Assembly (NCBI RefSeq): GCF_947496855.1 | Contig: NZ_CANMED010000006.1 | Location: 186,001 to 250,000, forward strand | Length of the DNA stretch: 64,000 bases | Reading direction: 5' to 3' | DNA from: an uncultured Aquimarina sp. | GTDB taxonomy: Bacteria; Bacteroidota; Bacteroidia; Flavobacteriales; Flavobacteriaceae | Notes under the pieces: generated by a model | Told to the model about the DNA's origin: nothing | The model's input: only the letters and a program-made list of their open reading frames with translations | Database searches by the model: none | Shown here: in pieces, positions 25,285 through 33,124 of the stretch | How the letters are laid out: each line of letters begins with the position of its first letter | How positions within the stretch are numbered: position 1 is the stretch's first letter | Made by a program: the position numbers and the translations under genes

Positions 25285-26637
25285 TTAGTTGTCTTTTGGT
25301 TCTTCCATTTTAAAATCCTCCATAAATTTGGTGGTATAGTTTCCAGAAACATAATCCGGATGATCCATCAATTGTCTATGGAATGGAACAGTAGTTTTTA
25401 TTCCTTCTACTACAAATTCATCAAGAGCTCTTTTCATTTTATTAATTGCCTCATCTCGAGTCTGTGCTGTCGTAATCAACTTAGCAATCATAGAGTCATA
25501 ATTAGGAGGAATAGTATATCCACTATATACGTGCGTATCAATACGAACTCCGTGACCTCCAGGAAGGTGTAAATTAGTTATTTTACCAGGAGAAGGACGG
25601 AAATCCTTGTAAGGATCTTCTGCGTTTATTCTACATTCTATAGAGTGTAACTGCGGATAATAATTTTTACCAGAAATAGGCACTCCAGCCGCTACTAATA
25701 TTTGTTCTCTGATTAAATCATAATCTACTACTTGTTCAGTTATAGGGTGTTCTACTTGGATACGAGTGTTCATCTCCATAAAGTAGAAATTACGATGCTT
25801 ATCTACCAAAAATTCTACAGTTCCAGCTCCTTCATATTTGATATATTCTGCTGCTTTTACTGCTGCTTTTCCCATTTCGTCTCTTAATTCATCGGTCATG
25901 AATGGAGAAGGAGTTTCTTCGGTAAGTTTTTGATGTCTTCGTTGTACAGAGCAATCTCTTTCAGATAAATGACATGCTCTACCGTTACTATCACCAACAA
26001 TTTGGATTTCGATATGACGAGGTTCTTCGATAAGTTTCTCTATATACATATCATCATTACCAAAGGCAGCTTTACTTTCTTGTCTGGCAGATTCCCAAGC
26101 ATTTTGCAGGTCTTCTTCTTTCCAAACGGCACGCATACCTTTACCACCACCACCAGCACTGGCTTTAAGCATTACCGGATAACCAGTTTCTTTAGCTACT
26201 TTTATACAAGTCTCAAAGTCAGGAATTACACCTTCACTTCCTGGTACACAAGGTACACCAGCTTCAATCATAGTTGATTTAGCGGATGCTTTATCTCCCA
26301 TTCTGTCAATCATCTCGGCACTAGCGCCAATAAACTTTATTTCGTGCTCTTCACAAATTTTAGAGAATTTGGCATTTTCTGATAAGAATCCGTATCCTGG
26401 GTGAATAGCATCTGCATTTGTGATTTCTGCAGCGGCTATAATATTAGACATTTTAAGGTATGATTCGCTACTTGGCGCTGGTCCTATACACACAGCTTCA
26501 TCAGCAAAACGAACATGTAAACTTTCTGCATCAGCGGTAGAATATACTGCTACAGATTTTATACCCATTTCTTTGCAGGTTCTGATTACACGCATTGCAA
26601 TCTCACCTCTATTGGCAATTAGAATTTTTTTAAACAT
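25285..26637 (-). CDS. accC: Acetyl-CoA carboxylase, biotin carboxylase subunit
   Basis: AccC carboxylates biotin on AccB using ATP and bicarbonate, the first half of malonyl-CoA synthesis. The 450-residue protein has the N-terminal KILIANRGEIAMRVIR, the ATP-grasp loop SAGGGGKGMRAV, the EMNTRIQVEH active-site motif and a C-terminal biotin carboxylase domain. Length is normal. It follows accB by 90 bases; that gap contains short AAATTCCA repeats. Confidence 0.97.
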   Translation of the reverse strand: MFKKILIANRGEIAMRVIRTCKEMGIKSVAVYSTADAESLHVRFADEAVCIGPAPSSESYLKMSNIIAAAEITNADAIHPGYGFLSENAKFSKICEEHEIKFIGASAEMIDRMGDKASAKSTMIEAGVPCVPGSEGVIPDFETCIKVAKETGYPVMLKASAGGGGKGMRAVWKEEDLQNAWESARQESKAAFGNDDMYIEKLIEEPRHIEIQIVGDSNGRACHLSERDCSVQRRHQKLTEETPSPFMTDELRDEMGKAAVKAAEYIKYEGAGTVEFLVDKHRNFYFMEMNTRIQVEHPITEQVVDYDLIREQILVAAGVPISGKNYYPQLHSIECRINAEDPYKDFRPSPGKITNLHLPGGHGVRIDTHVYSGYTIPPNYDSMIAKLITTAQTRDEAINKMKRALDEFVVEGIKTTVPFHRQLMDHPDYVSGNYTTKFMEDFKMEEPKDN

Positions 26638-26727
26638 AACGGTCTAAATTTAAAAATCTCAAATTCCATGTTCCAAATTCCATATTATTGGATTTTGGGA
26701 TTTGTCAATTGGAATTTTAAAATTGGG
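26638..26727. repeat. Short AAATTCCA-type repeats between accC and accB
   Basis: CAAATTCCATG and CCAAATTCCATA occur in tandem, followed by inverted forms (AATTGGAATTTT). Such TTCCAAATTCC runs resemble low-complexity intergenic repeats of this group. No function is evident. Confidence 0.35.
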
Positions 26728-27222
26728 TTATGATGGGTCTACTAAGAATAATGGTTGATCAAATTCTACAGGAGAATTGTCATCAGCTAAAATTTTAACG
26801 ATTTTACCTGAAACTTCACTTTCAATTTCATTGAAAAGCTTCATTGCTTCGATAATACAAAGTACATCTCCTTCTTTGATAACATCTCCTACTTCTATAA
26901 AATTTGATTTATCTGGAGATGGCTTTCTATAAAGTGTTCCTATGATAGGGGATTTTATAGTAATGTATTTAGAATTGTCTTCTTCACCACTTTTAGCCGC
27001 AGGCTCAGCAGCAGCGGGAGCAGTAGACTGTTGTACTTGTGCTACTGGTTGGGCAGCAGGCACCGCATTACCTACTGGTATTTGCTGTACAAAAGTTGTT
27101 TCTTTGTTTTCTTCTGAAGTTGTTTTGATGGTGATTTTTACATCTTCCATCTCTAACTTCACTTCGCTAGCCCCAGATTTGGCAACGAATTTGATTAAAT
27201 TCTGAATTTCTTTTAAATCCAT
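26728..27222 (-). CDS. accB: Acetyl-CoA carboxylase, biotin carboxyl carrier protein
   Basis: AccB carries the biotin shuttled between the two carboxylase half-reactions. The 164-residue protein has a helical N-terminus, an Ala/Pro/Gln-rich flexible linker (about 47-80) and a biotinyl domain whose acceptor is Lys128 in IIEAMKLF. It follows fabH by 28 bases and precedes accC in the same direction. Confidence 0.97.
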   Translation of the reverse strand: MDLKEIQNLIKFVAKSGASEVKLEMEDVKITIKTTSEENKETTFVQQIPVGNAVPAAQPVAQVQQSTAPAAAEPAAKSGEEDNSKYITIKSPIIGTLYRKPSPDKSNFIEVGDVIKEGDVLCIIEAMKLFNEIESEVSGKIVKILADDNSPVEFDQPLFLVDPS

Positions 27223-27250
27223 AATGTTGGGTATTGTGTGTTTTAGTTGT

Positions 27251-28246
27251 TTAGGAATTGTAGGCCCATTTTAAGAAAATAGAACCCCAAGTAAAGCCTC
27301 CACCGAATGAGGCAAATACTATATTGTCTCCTTTTTTGAGTTGTTTTTCGTAATCACTTAATAATAATGGTAATGTTGCTGAAGTTGTATTACCATATCG
27401 ATGAATGTTCATAAGAACTTTGTTCTGATCCAGATTCATTCTGTTTGCAGTAGCATCGATAATACGTTTATTAGCTTGATGTGCAACAAGCCAATCTACA
27501 TCATCTCCACTGATGTTATTACGTTCCATGATTTTCATACTGGCATCTGCCATATTAGAAACAGCGTATTTAAATACTGATTTCCCATCTTGTTGAACGA
27601 AATGTTGTCTATTCGTTACGGTTTCTTGTGATGGAGGTAAGATAGATCCACCTGCTTCAATTTTTAGAAACTCGCGTCCTACACCATCTGTGCGTAAGTA
27701 TTCGTCTTGTAGTCCTAATCCTTCGTCGTTAGGTTCAAAAAGTACTGCTCCACCACCATCACCAAAAATAATGCAAGTCGTACGATCAGTGTAATCAATA
27801 ATTGATGACATTTTATCTGCTCCAATCAATAAGATCTTCTTATATCTTCCTGCTTCAATATAACTGGCTGCAGTAGACATTCCATATAAAAAACTAGAAC
27901 AAGCTGCTTGTAGGTCATAAGAAAATGCATTGACTGCTCCTATTTCTGAAGCGGCATATGCTGCAGTTGCTGCTACAGGAAGATCAGGTGTAGCAGTTGC
28001 AAAAATCACCATATCAATCTCTGTAGGATCGAGATTTTTTTTAGCGATTAAATCTTCTGCTGCTTTTATACCTAAAAAAGAACTTCCTTTACCTTTTTCT
28101 TTTAGTAATCTACGTTCTTTAATACCTGTACGAGTGGTGATCCATTCATCGTTTGTATCGACCATTGTTGCTAATATATCATTAGATAACACATAGTCTG
28201 GCACATAAGCGCCTACAGCTGTGATAGCGGCTGTGATTTTACTCAT
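27251..28246 (-). CDS. fabH: 3-oxoacyl-ACP synthase III (KASIII)
   Basis: FabH condenses acetyl-CoA or a branched primer with malonyl-ACP to start fatty-acid chains. The 331-residue protein shows the nucleophile Cys116 in LQAACSSF, the catalytic His in AHQANKRI and Asn in HRYGNTTSA. It lies after the rpmF terminator, so it likely has its own promoter in the 273-base gap 28247-28519. A one-mismatch -7 box (CATATTTG) lies at 28419-28426 on the minus strand. It leads into accB and accC. Confidence 0.97.
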   Translation of the reverse strand: MSKITAAITAVGAYVPDYVLSNDILATMVDTNDEWITTRTGIKERRLLKEKGKGSSFLGIKAAEDLIAKKNLDPTEIDMVIFATATPDLPVAATAAYAASEIGAVNAFSYDLQAACSSFLYGMSTAASYIEAGRYKKILLIGADKMSSIIDYTDRTTCIIFGDGGGAVLFEPNDEGLGLQDEYLRTDGVGREFLKIEAGGSILPPSQETVTNRQHFVQQDGKSVFKYAVSNMADASMKIMERNNISGDDVDWLVAHQANKRIIDATANRMNLDQNKVLMNIHRYGNTTSATLPLLLSDYEKQLKKGDNIVFASFGGGFTWGSIFLKWAYNS

Positions 28247-28464
28247 ATCTTGATTTTAGTTTCATCTGAATCTCTATTATATTCGTTTCAGATGGAATTC
28301 GCTAATAACTCCTCTGCGCGCCTGCATTACAGGAATTAGCATCAATAAATTACTTAGCTAATTTCAGAATCTATTACACAATAATGTGTAAAAAGTGGTC
28401 GAAAATACTAAATTACATGCAAATATGGCGCAAAATAACGGGATTTTGACACATATTCAACTAA

Positions 28465-28497
28465 AAACAAAAAAACTCTCACAAATGTGAGAGTTTT
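28465..28497 (-). terminator. Intrinsic terminator after rpmF
   Basis: On the minus strand AAAACTCTCACA, loop TT and TGTGAGAGTTTT form a perfect twelve-base stem followed by TTTGTTTTT, 23 bases after the rpmF stop codon. It separates DUF177-rpmF from fabH. Confidence 0.9.
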
Positions 28498-28519
28498 GTA
28501 TAGAATTTTAACAATATAC

Positions 28520-28717
28520 TTATGCTACTTCTTCTTCAGTATTGTCAATAATTACCTGACCACGGTAATATAATTTGCCTTCGAACCAATGTGCTCTGTG
28601 GTATAAATGTGCTTCTCCTGTTGTAGGATCTGTAGCTATTTGTGGTACAGTAGCTTTATAATGTGTTCTTCTCTTATCTCTTCTTGTTTTGGAGATTTTT
28701 CTCTTAGGATGTGCCAT
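28520..28717 (-). CDS. rpmF: 50S ribosomal protein L32
   Basis: The 65-residue protein has the N-terminal MAHPKRKISKTRRDKRRTHY of L32. The zinc-binding cysteines of many L32 proteins are absent: there is no Cys in the sequence, so this is the zinc-independent form. The acidic tail (IIDNTEEEVA) is usual in this group. It follows the DUF177 gene by nine bases, the conserved yceD-rpmF pairing, and is closed by a strong terminator. Confidence 0.97.
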   Translation of the reverse strand: MAHPKRKISKTRRDKRRTHYKATVPQIATDPTTGEAHLYHRAHWFEGKLYYRGQVIIDNTEEEVA

Positions 28718-28726
28718 TGTTAGCTA

Positions 28727-29266
28727 TTATTTATCGTTTAATAAGTTTTTTAATTTATCCCAACGAGGATCAATTTCCTCGTTATTATTTTCTAATGTTT
28801 CCTCTTTTGGGCTCAATTCATCTAATTTTTCCAGTATATCAGATTCTAATGTACCATCTTCGACACCAGGATGAACTCGTTTAGAAGGTACTCCTAAAAC
28901 AATAAGTTCATATATATATTGCTGAACGTTAATTTCATATTCTCCAAAAGGGATAATAAGAATTTCTTCGTTCTCATTGTTGTACTCTTCTCCAAATTTA
29001 ACTACTAAAAAGAATTCATTTTCAATAGGTAAATCAAAAGGTTCGTTGGTGACATCGCAATTGACATTTATCGTGCCATTAGCCACAAAGTGAAGTTCTA
29101 ACATAGTTGTTTTCTTGTTAAACTCCAGATCGACTTTTATTGCAGATGCATTAAATTCATCATACTCAAAATGTTCGAAGAACGTATTGCCAATTTGATA
29201 CTCAAACTTGTGTAATCCTTGCTTCAGTCCAACAAAAGGGATATTAAACTCTTTTAGTGGTTTCAT
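28727..29266 (-). CDS. DUF177 (YceD) family protein
   Basis: The start at 29266 (MKPLKEFNIPFVGLKQG) is chosen, because a candidate promoter box lies at 29312-29319, inside the longer reading frame that opens at 29323. The 179-residue protein has the DUF177 pattern: beta-rich N-terminal half, the CDVTNEPFDLPI segment and an acidic C-terminus. YceD proteins accompany rpmF in most bacteria and are linked to 23S rRNA accumulation. The Cys pair of many homologues is reduced to one. Confidence 0.88.
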   Translation of the reverse strand: MKPLKEFNIPFVGLKQGLHKFEYQIGNTFFEHFEYDEFNASAIKVDLEFNKKTTMLELHFVANGTINVNCDVTNEPFDLPIENEFFLVVKFGEEYNNENEEILIIPFGEYEINVQQYIYELIVLGVPSKRVHPGVEDGTLESDILEKLDELSPKEETLENNNEEIDPRWDKLKNLLNDK

Positions 29267-29311
29267 TTCATCATCAGTTTCGAGTCTCTGCCAATTCGGC
29301 AAAGGCGGGTG

Positions 29312-29319
29312 CAAAGATA
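29312..29319 (-). promoter_or_regulatory. Candidate -7 promoter box of DUF177-rpmF
   Basis: On the minus strand this reads TATCTTTG followed by C, matching TAnnTTTGC, 46 bases before the chosen ATG. Its position argues against the longer frame being translated. Confidence 0.5.
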
Positions 29320-29536
29320 ACAAAAAATCGTTATGAAAGCATTTTTGTAAATAAAATTATATCAGAAAGTTAGTATTTAGTCAGCAAGTAGCTAAGTATT
29401 TAAGTGTTTGAGGCAAATTTTCTTCGAACAACTGGATTAAAAATTTTTCTTTGAACTTGATTTTGCGCTTAATTAATTGATTACAAACTAATTTATACTC
29501 TATTGTATGCGAATCCTATAGACCTATACTAGTTAA

Positions 29537-30604
29537 TTACTCTTTGTTTCCTTTAAATTGAGGTTTACGAGGCTGTTTTTTTAATGGATTTTTGGTAAGC
29601 TCATTGTATTGCTGTCTGTTTTTAAAAATCTTCAAAGCTGCAAATACTGCTTCTTTGAAAGATCCATTATCCGCTTTGTTTTTTCCTGCAATTTCGAAAG
29701 CTGTTCCGTGATCTGGAGATGTTCGCACTTTGTTTAATCCTGCAGTGTAATTCACACCTTTTCCGAAGGATAGTGTTTTAAAAGGAATTAATCCCTGATC
29801 ATGATAAGAAGCTACAATCGCATCAAAGGCTTTATATCCATCTGAACCAAAAAAACTATCTGCTGCGTATGGACCATATACTAATTTACCCGATTCATTT
29901 ATTTTTTTGATGGTAGGTTTTAATATCTCCTCATCTTCTTTGCCAATCACACCGTTGTCTCCGCTATGAGGATTGATGCCTAAAACTGCAATCTTGGGCT
30001 TACTGATTCCAAAATCCTGCTTTAATGCATTATAAATAGTATCTATTTTTTGTTCGATAAGTTCTGGAGTAATGGTGTCGGCAATATCTTTTACCGCAAC
30101 ATGATCTGTGAGTAATCCTATTTTTAAGGTATCTGTGATCATAAACATTAAGCTATTTCCTTCGAGCTCCTGATCTAAGTAATCTGTATGTCCAGGAAAA
30201 TTAAAATCTTCAGATTGAATACTGTGTTTATTAATAGGTGCTGTTACTAGAACATCTATTTCGTCATTTTTTAGAGCAGCAGTTGCTGCTTTTAATGATT
30301 TAATAGCATATGCTCCAATTTTTTCATCCTCTTGTCCGAAATTAATATCTACTCCTTCTTTCCATATATTGAGTACATTTATTTTACCATCTAGAATTTG
30401 AGAAGTTTTATCAATACCGTGAAGATTTGCATTAATGGTGTACTGTTTTTTGAGAAAAGAAAGAACTTTTACAGATGCAAAAATTACAGGAGTACAGAAA
30501 TCCAACATGCGCGGATCTTCGAAAGTTTTGAGAACTACTTCACTTCCGATACCATTTAGGTCTCCAATGGATATGCCTAATCTTATTTTTTCTTCTTTCT
30601 TCAT
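29537..30604 (-). CDS. pdxA: 4-hydroxythreonine-4-phosphate dehydrogenase
   Basis: PdxA oxidises 4-phosphohydroxy-L-threonine in pyridoxal phosphate synthesis. The 355-residue protein shows ISIGDLNGIGSEV at the N-terminus, the metal-binding GHTDYL and YHDQGLIPFK motifs and SPDHGTAFEIAGK. A basic tail of about 15 residues (KKQPRKPQFKGNKE) extends the usual end. It diverges from ribE across 85 bases. The 270-base gap to DUF177 contains no gene I can see. Confidence 0.96.
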   Translation of the reverse strand: MKKEEKIRLGISIGDLNGIGSEVVLKTFEDPRMLDFCTPVIFASVKVLSFLKKQYTINANLHGIDKTSQILDGKINVLNIWKEGVDINFGQEDEKIGAYAIKSLKAATAALKNDEIDVLVTAPINKHSIQSEDFNFPGHTDYLDQELEGNSLMFMITDTLKIGLLTDHVAVKDIADTITPELIEQKIDTIYNALKQDFGISKPKIAVLGINPHSGDNGVIGKEDEEILKPTIKKINESGKLVYGPYAADSFFGSDGYKAFDAIVASYHDQGLIPFKTLSFGKGVNYTAGLNKVRTSPDHGTAFEIAGKNKADNGSFKEAVFAALKIFKNRQQYNELTKNPLKKQPRKPQFKGNKE

Positions 30605-30689
30605 TATAACCTACTTTATAAGTATTTTTGAAATCTAAGAACAGATCACAAATTTTGAAGTCACAAATTTAACTAAATAATTCGCATTT

Positions 30690-31277
30690 ATGTTTACAGG
30701 AATCATCGAAGAATTAGGAACAGTCTCTAATCTAAAAACAAATCGGGAAAATCTTGATATTACAGTCCGTGCGAATTTCACTTCTGAGCTTAAAATTGAT
30801 CAAAGCGTTGCGCATAATGGAGTTTGTCTTACAGTAGTATCAATTGAAGATGATACGTATACCGTTACTGCAATAAAGGAGACATTGGACAAAACAAATT
30901 TTAATAATCTGGAAGAAGGGCAAGTTGTGAATTTGGAGCGTGGAATGAAATTGGGCGCTCGTTTGGATGGTCATATTGTACAAGGTCATGTAGATCAGAC
31001 AGCTACCTGTATAAGTATTAAAGAAGCAGATGGGAGTTGGTATTTTACATTTGAGTATGATCCTTCTTTAAGTAATATTACTATAGAAAAAGGTTCGGTT
31101 ACAGTGAATGGGGTGAGCTTAACTGTAGTGAATTCTAAAAAAAATGAATTCAGTGTAGCGATTATTCCTTTTACATATGAGCACACGAATTTTAATACCT
31201 TCGAGGTGGGTACTATAGTGAACTTAGAGTTTGATGTTATTGGTAAATATGTAAAAAGAATTACAGAATTGGGATAG
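30690..31277 (+). CDS. ribE: Riboflavin synthase, alpha subunit
   Basis: The enzyme dismutates two molecules of 6,7-dimethyl-8-ribityllumazine to riboflavin. The 195-residue protein has the N-terminal MFTGIIEELG and two lumazine-binding repeats: NGVCLTVV and GHIVQGHVD in the first, VNGVSLTVV in the second. Length is normal. The next gene downstream on the opposite strand is a small 57-residue frame. Confidence 0.97.
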   Translation: MFTGIIEELGTVSNLKTNRENLDITVRANFTSELKIDQSVAHNGVCLTVVSIEDDTYTVTAIKETLDKTNFNNLEEGQVVNLERGMKLGARLDGHIVQGHVDQTATCISIKEADGSWYFTFEYDPSLSNITIEKGSVTVNGVSLTVVNSKKNEFSVAIIPFTYEHTNFNTFEVGTIVNLEFDVIGKYVKRITELG

Positions 31278-31293
31278 GTTGTCCAAAACTTTC

Positions 31294-31467
31294 TTAACTA
31301 GCTAAAATTGTATCTATTTTTTCGACTTCATTAAATCGAAATAGAGAAAAAGTTTCTTCATCTATTTTTAAAATTACGCCACCTAAATCCTTAACATCTG
31401 CGCAAGACTTAAAATCTAATACCTTACCAAAGTGTTGGCTTTTAGTATCAATTACTTTATACTGCAT
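31294..31467 (-). CDS. Small hypothetical protein (57 aa)
   Basis: A 58-codon frame runs from ATG at 31465-31467 to TAA at 31294-31296. Its translation starts MQYKVIDTKSQHFGKV and contains GGVILKIDEETFSLFRFNEV, an amphipathic beta-rich pattern with normal codon use, which reads like a real short protein of an SH3-like or PRC-barrel-like fold. I do not recognise a family. It converges with ribE at 16 bases. Confidence 0.55.
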   Translation of the reverse strand: MQYKVIDTKSQHFGKVLDFKSCADVKDLGGVILKIDEETFSLFRFNEVEKIDTILAS

Positions 31468-31786
31468 AATTACAAGTTTTGATTTGTATTCCCTCTATCA
31501 TTACCGATGTTCTTTCCCCAAAAAACATGCTAGAATGTATTAATCTCAAAAAGTAAATGTAATGGTAGGGATCCTGTTTAAAAAATTATTTTATCAAGTT
31601 TTATTAACAATGATTGTTTAAAACACTGTTTATCAGCATTTAGGATGCTTTTTGTGCTTAAGCTTATCAATTAGATGTGATAAGAAAAGGAAGTGGTTTT
31701 ATTGTTGTTGTCTTATTTTGGGTTTATTCGAGATTCCTTTGACTCGTCTCTAGTGAAGGATAAATTTTGTCGCTAAAAACGTTTTA
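31468..31786. other. Intergenic region without a recognisable gene
   Basis: I see no convincing reading frame, repeat or RNA in these 319 bases. AT-rich sequence with a short AAGCTTATC...GATAAG pairing near 31660 is the only structure. Confidence 0.5.
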
Positions 31787-31823
31787 AAATAAAAAAGCTG
31801 CTTCTAATAAAAGAAACAGCTTT
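31787..31823 (-). terminator. Intrinsic terminator of the tRNA gene
   Basis: On the minus strand AAAGCTGTTTCT pairs with AGAAGCAGCTTT (one G-U pair) across a six-base loop, followed by TTTATTTT, three bases after the tRNA end. Confidence 0.85.
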
Positions 31824-31826
31824 GGG

Positions 31827-31900
31827 TGGTCCCACTTGGGCTCGAACCAAGGACCCCCTGATTATGAGTCAGGTGCTCTAACCAGCTGAGCTATGGGACC
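31827..31900 (-). tRNA. tRNA with CAU anticodon (Met, or Ile2)
   Basis: The 74-base minus-strand sequence folds as a tRNA. The acceptor stem is GGTCCCA with TGGGACC, the D arm includes AGCTCAGCTGGTTAGAGC, the anticodon stem is CCTGA/TCAGG with loop CTCATAA (anticodon CAT), and the T arm contains GGTTCGAGCC. CCA is not encoded (CCC follows the discriminator A). It lacks the initiator features, so it is elongator Met or the lysidine-modified Ile2. Sequence alone by eye does not decide. Confidence 0.97.
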
Positions 31901-31956
31901 TAAAACGGAGCGCAAATTTAAGTAATTGCATCAAACACGCCAAATATTTTTAAGAT

Positions 31957-32367
31957 TTAATTTATCTCTTGACAAAGCTCTACTAAAACGCCATTTGTGG
32001 TTTTAGGATGTATAAACGCAACAAGCTTATTATCAGCTCCTTTTTTTGGAGTTTTATTGATCAATTGAAATCCTTCTTTTTCTAATCTTTTTAATTCTTG
32101 TTCAATATCATCTACATCAAAAGCGATATGATGGATACCTTCACCTTTTTTAGAAATAAACTTTCCTATAGGTCCATCTTCCTTAGTGCTAGCAACAAGC
32201 TCGATTTTATTTTCTCCTACTCTAAAAAATGAAGTAATTACTGCTTCGCTTTCTACAGTTTCTTGTTTGTACGGAGGAACACCTAGTAGTTGCTCATATA
32301 ACGTATTGGCTTGGTCAATATCTTTTACTGCAATTCCGATATGTTCTATTTTATTAATATGATTCAT
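31957..32367 (-). CDS. mce: Methylmalonyl-CoA epimerase
   Basis: The enzyme interconverts the two methylmalonyl-CoA epimers in propionate metabolism. The start at 32367 (MNHINKIEHIGIAVKD) fits the family better than the ATG at 32400. The 136-residue protein is a vicinal-oxygen-chelate fold. Metal ligands are the His in IEHIGIAV, the His in GIHHIAFDV and the Glu in GVLVELCQ. A one-base-short -7 box (TATTTTG) lies upstream. Confidence 0.93.
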   Translation of the reverse strand: MNHINKIEHIGIAVKDIDQANTLYEQLLGVPPYKQETVESEAVITSFFRVGENKIELVASTKEDGPIGKFISKKGEGIHHIAFDVDDIEQELKRLEKEGFQLINKTPKKGADNKLVAFIHPKTTNGVLVELCQEIN

Positions 32368-32448
32368 GAGATGTTTTATTACTAAAAAGTAAAAGTACAA
32401 AATAGGGATAAGTAAAGAATTTTATAACGAAAGAAAATTAATAATATC

Positions 32449-32600
32449 ATTTATCCTTTGGATTCGCTGGCAAAGAAAATTAATATTTTTTTCTTTCAGT
32501 GAAGAATAAAAATCAAGCATAGCATAGCGACCGTTTATTTTTATTCTGAAAATGAGGTAAAAAAAGAATGTTTTATCCCAGTAAATCCAAAGGATAAATG
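32449..32600. repeat. Long palindromic element upstream of rbfA
   Basis: CATTTATCCTTTGGATT followed by CGCTGG (32449-32470) is mirrored by CCAGTAAATCC...GATAAATG (32578-32600), about 20 of 22 positions pairing. A second stem inside pairs GAAGAATAAAAAT with ATTTTTATTCTGAA. The whole is about 152 bases with nested inverted repeats and no reading frame, which suggests a MITE-like element or a structured RNA. Confidence 0.6.
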
Positions 32601-32620
32601 GTATAACTCACATAATTACC

Positions 32621-32628
32621 TATTTTTG
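32621..32628 (+). promoter_or_regulatory. Candidate -7 promoter box of rbfA
   Basis: TATTTTTG matches TAnnTTTG and ends five bases before the ATG at 32634, implying a near-leaderless mRNA. The palindrome at 32449-32600 would lie just upstream of the promoter core. Confidence 0.4.
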
Positions 32629-32633
32629 TGGTC

Positions 32634-33026
32634 ATGGAAACAAACAGACAGAAAAAAATAGGTGGAGTATTACAACGCGATGTCGCTGATGTAATACAAC
32701 ATGCGTTACGTGAAGCGGGAGTACAGGGGATTTTAGTTTCTGTTACTAAGGTAAGTGTGACGACGGATTTATCGATTGCGAAAGTATATATGAGCGTTTT
32801 TCCTCATAATGAAGGAGAAAAAGTCTTGATGGAAGTAAATGCGGTAAAATCACAGATCAAACATCAAGTAGCTCAGCGAACGAAAAACCAGCTTCGTCGT
32901 ATGCCAGAATTGTCTTATTTTATAGATGATTCTTTAGAATATATAGATAATATAGATAAAGCGATAAAAGGCAAAGAAAATCCATTAGCAAATCCTGATT
33001 TATTACCACGTCGCAAGAAGAAGTGA
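32634..33026 (+). CDS. rbfA: 30S ribosome-binding factor A
   Basis: RbfA assists maturation of the small ribosomal subunit. The ATG at 32634 (METNRQKKIGGVLQRDVAD) is preferred over the GTG two codons earlier. The 130-residue protein has the KH-like fold, with VSVTKVSVTTDLSIAKVYMS and RRMPELSYFIDDSLEY, and a basic tail. Length fits. It precedes the FtsX-type permease by about 100 bases. Confidence 0.95.
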   Translation: METNRQKKIGGVLQRDVADVIQHALREAGVQGILVSVTKVSVTTDLSIAKVYMSVFPHNEGEKVLMEVNAVKSQIKHQVAQRTKNQLRRMPELSYFIDDSLEYIDNIDKAIKGKENPLANPDLLPRRKKK

Positions 33027-33124
33027 AATTTTATAGTTTTTGAAAAATAATAAAGAGGTAATAGTCCTTTATTGTTTTATCTTTATTCAAAAAATTAAAT
33101 TTATTTAGATTCGTAGTTAACGAT

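Noticed and set aside
29380..29480. Weak inverted repeat TTAAGTGTTTGAGG / GCGCTTAA upstream of DUF177
   Set aside because: The arms pair in only short stretches and the sequence is AT-rich enough for chance pairing.
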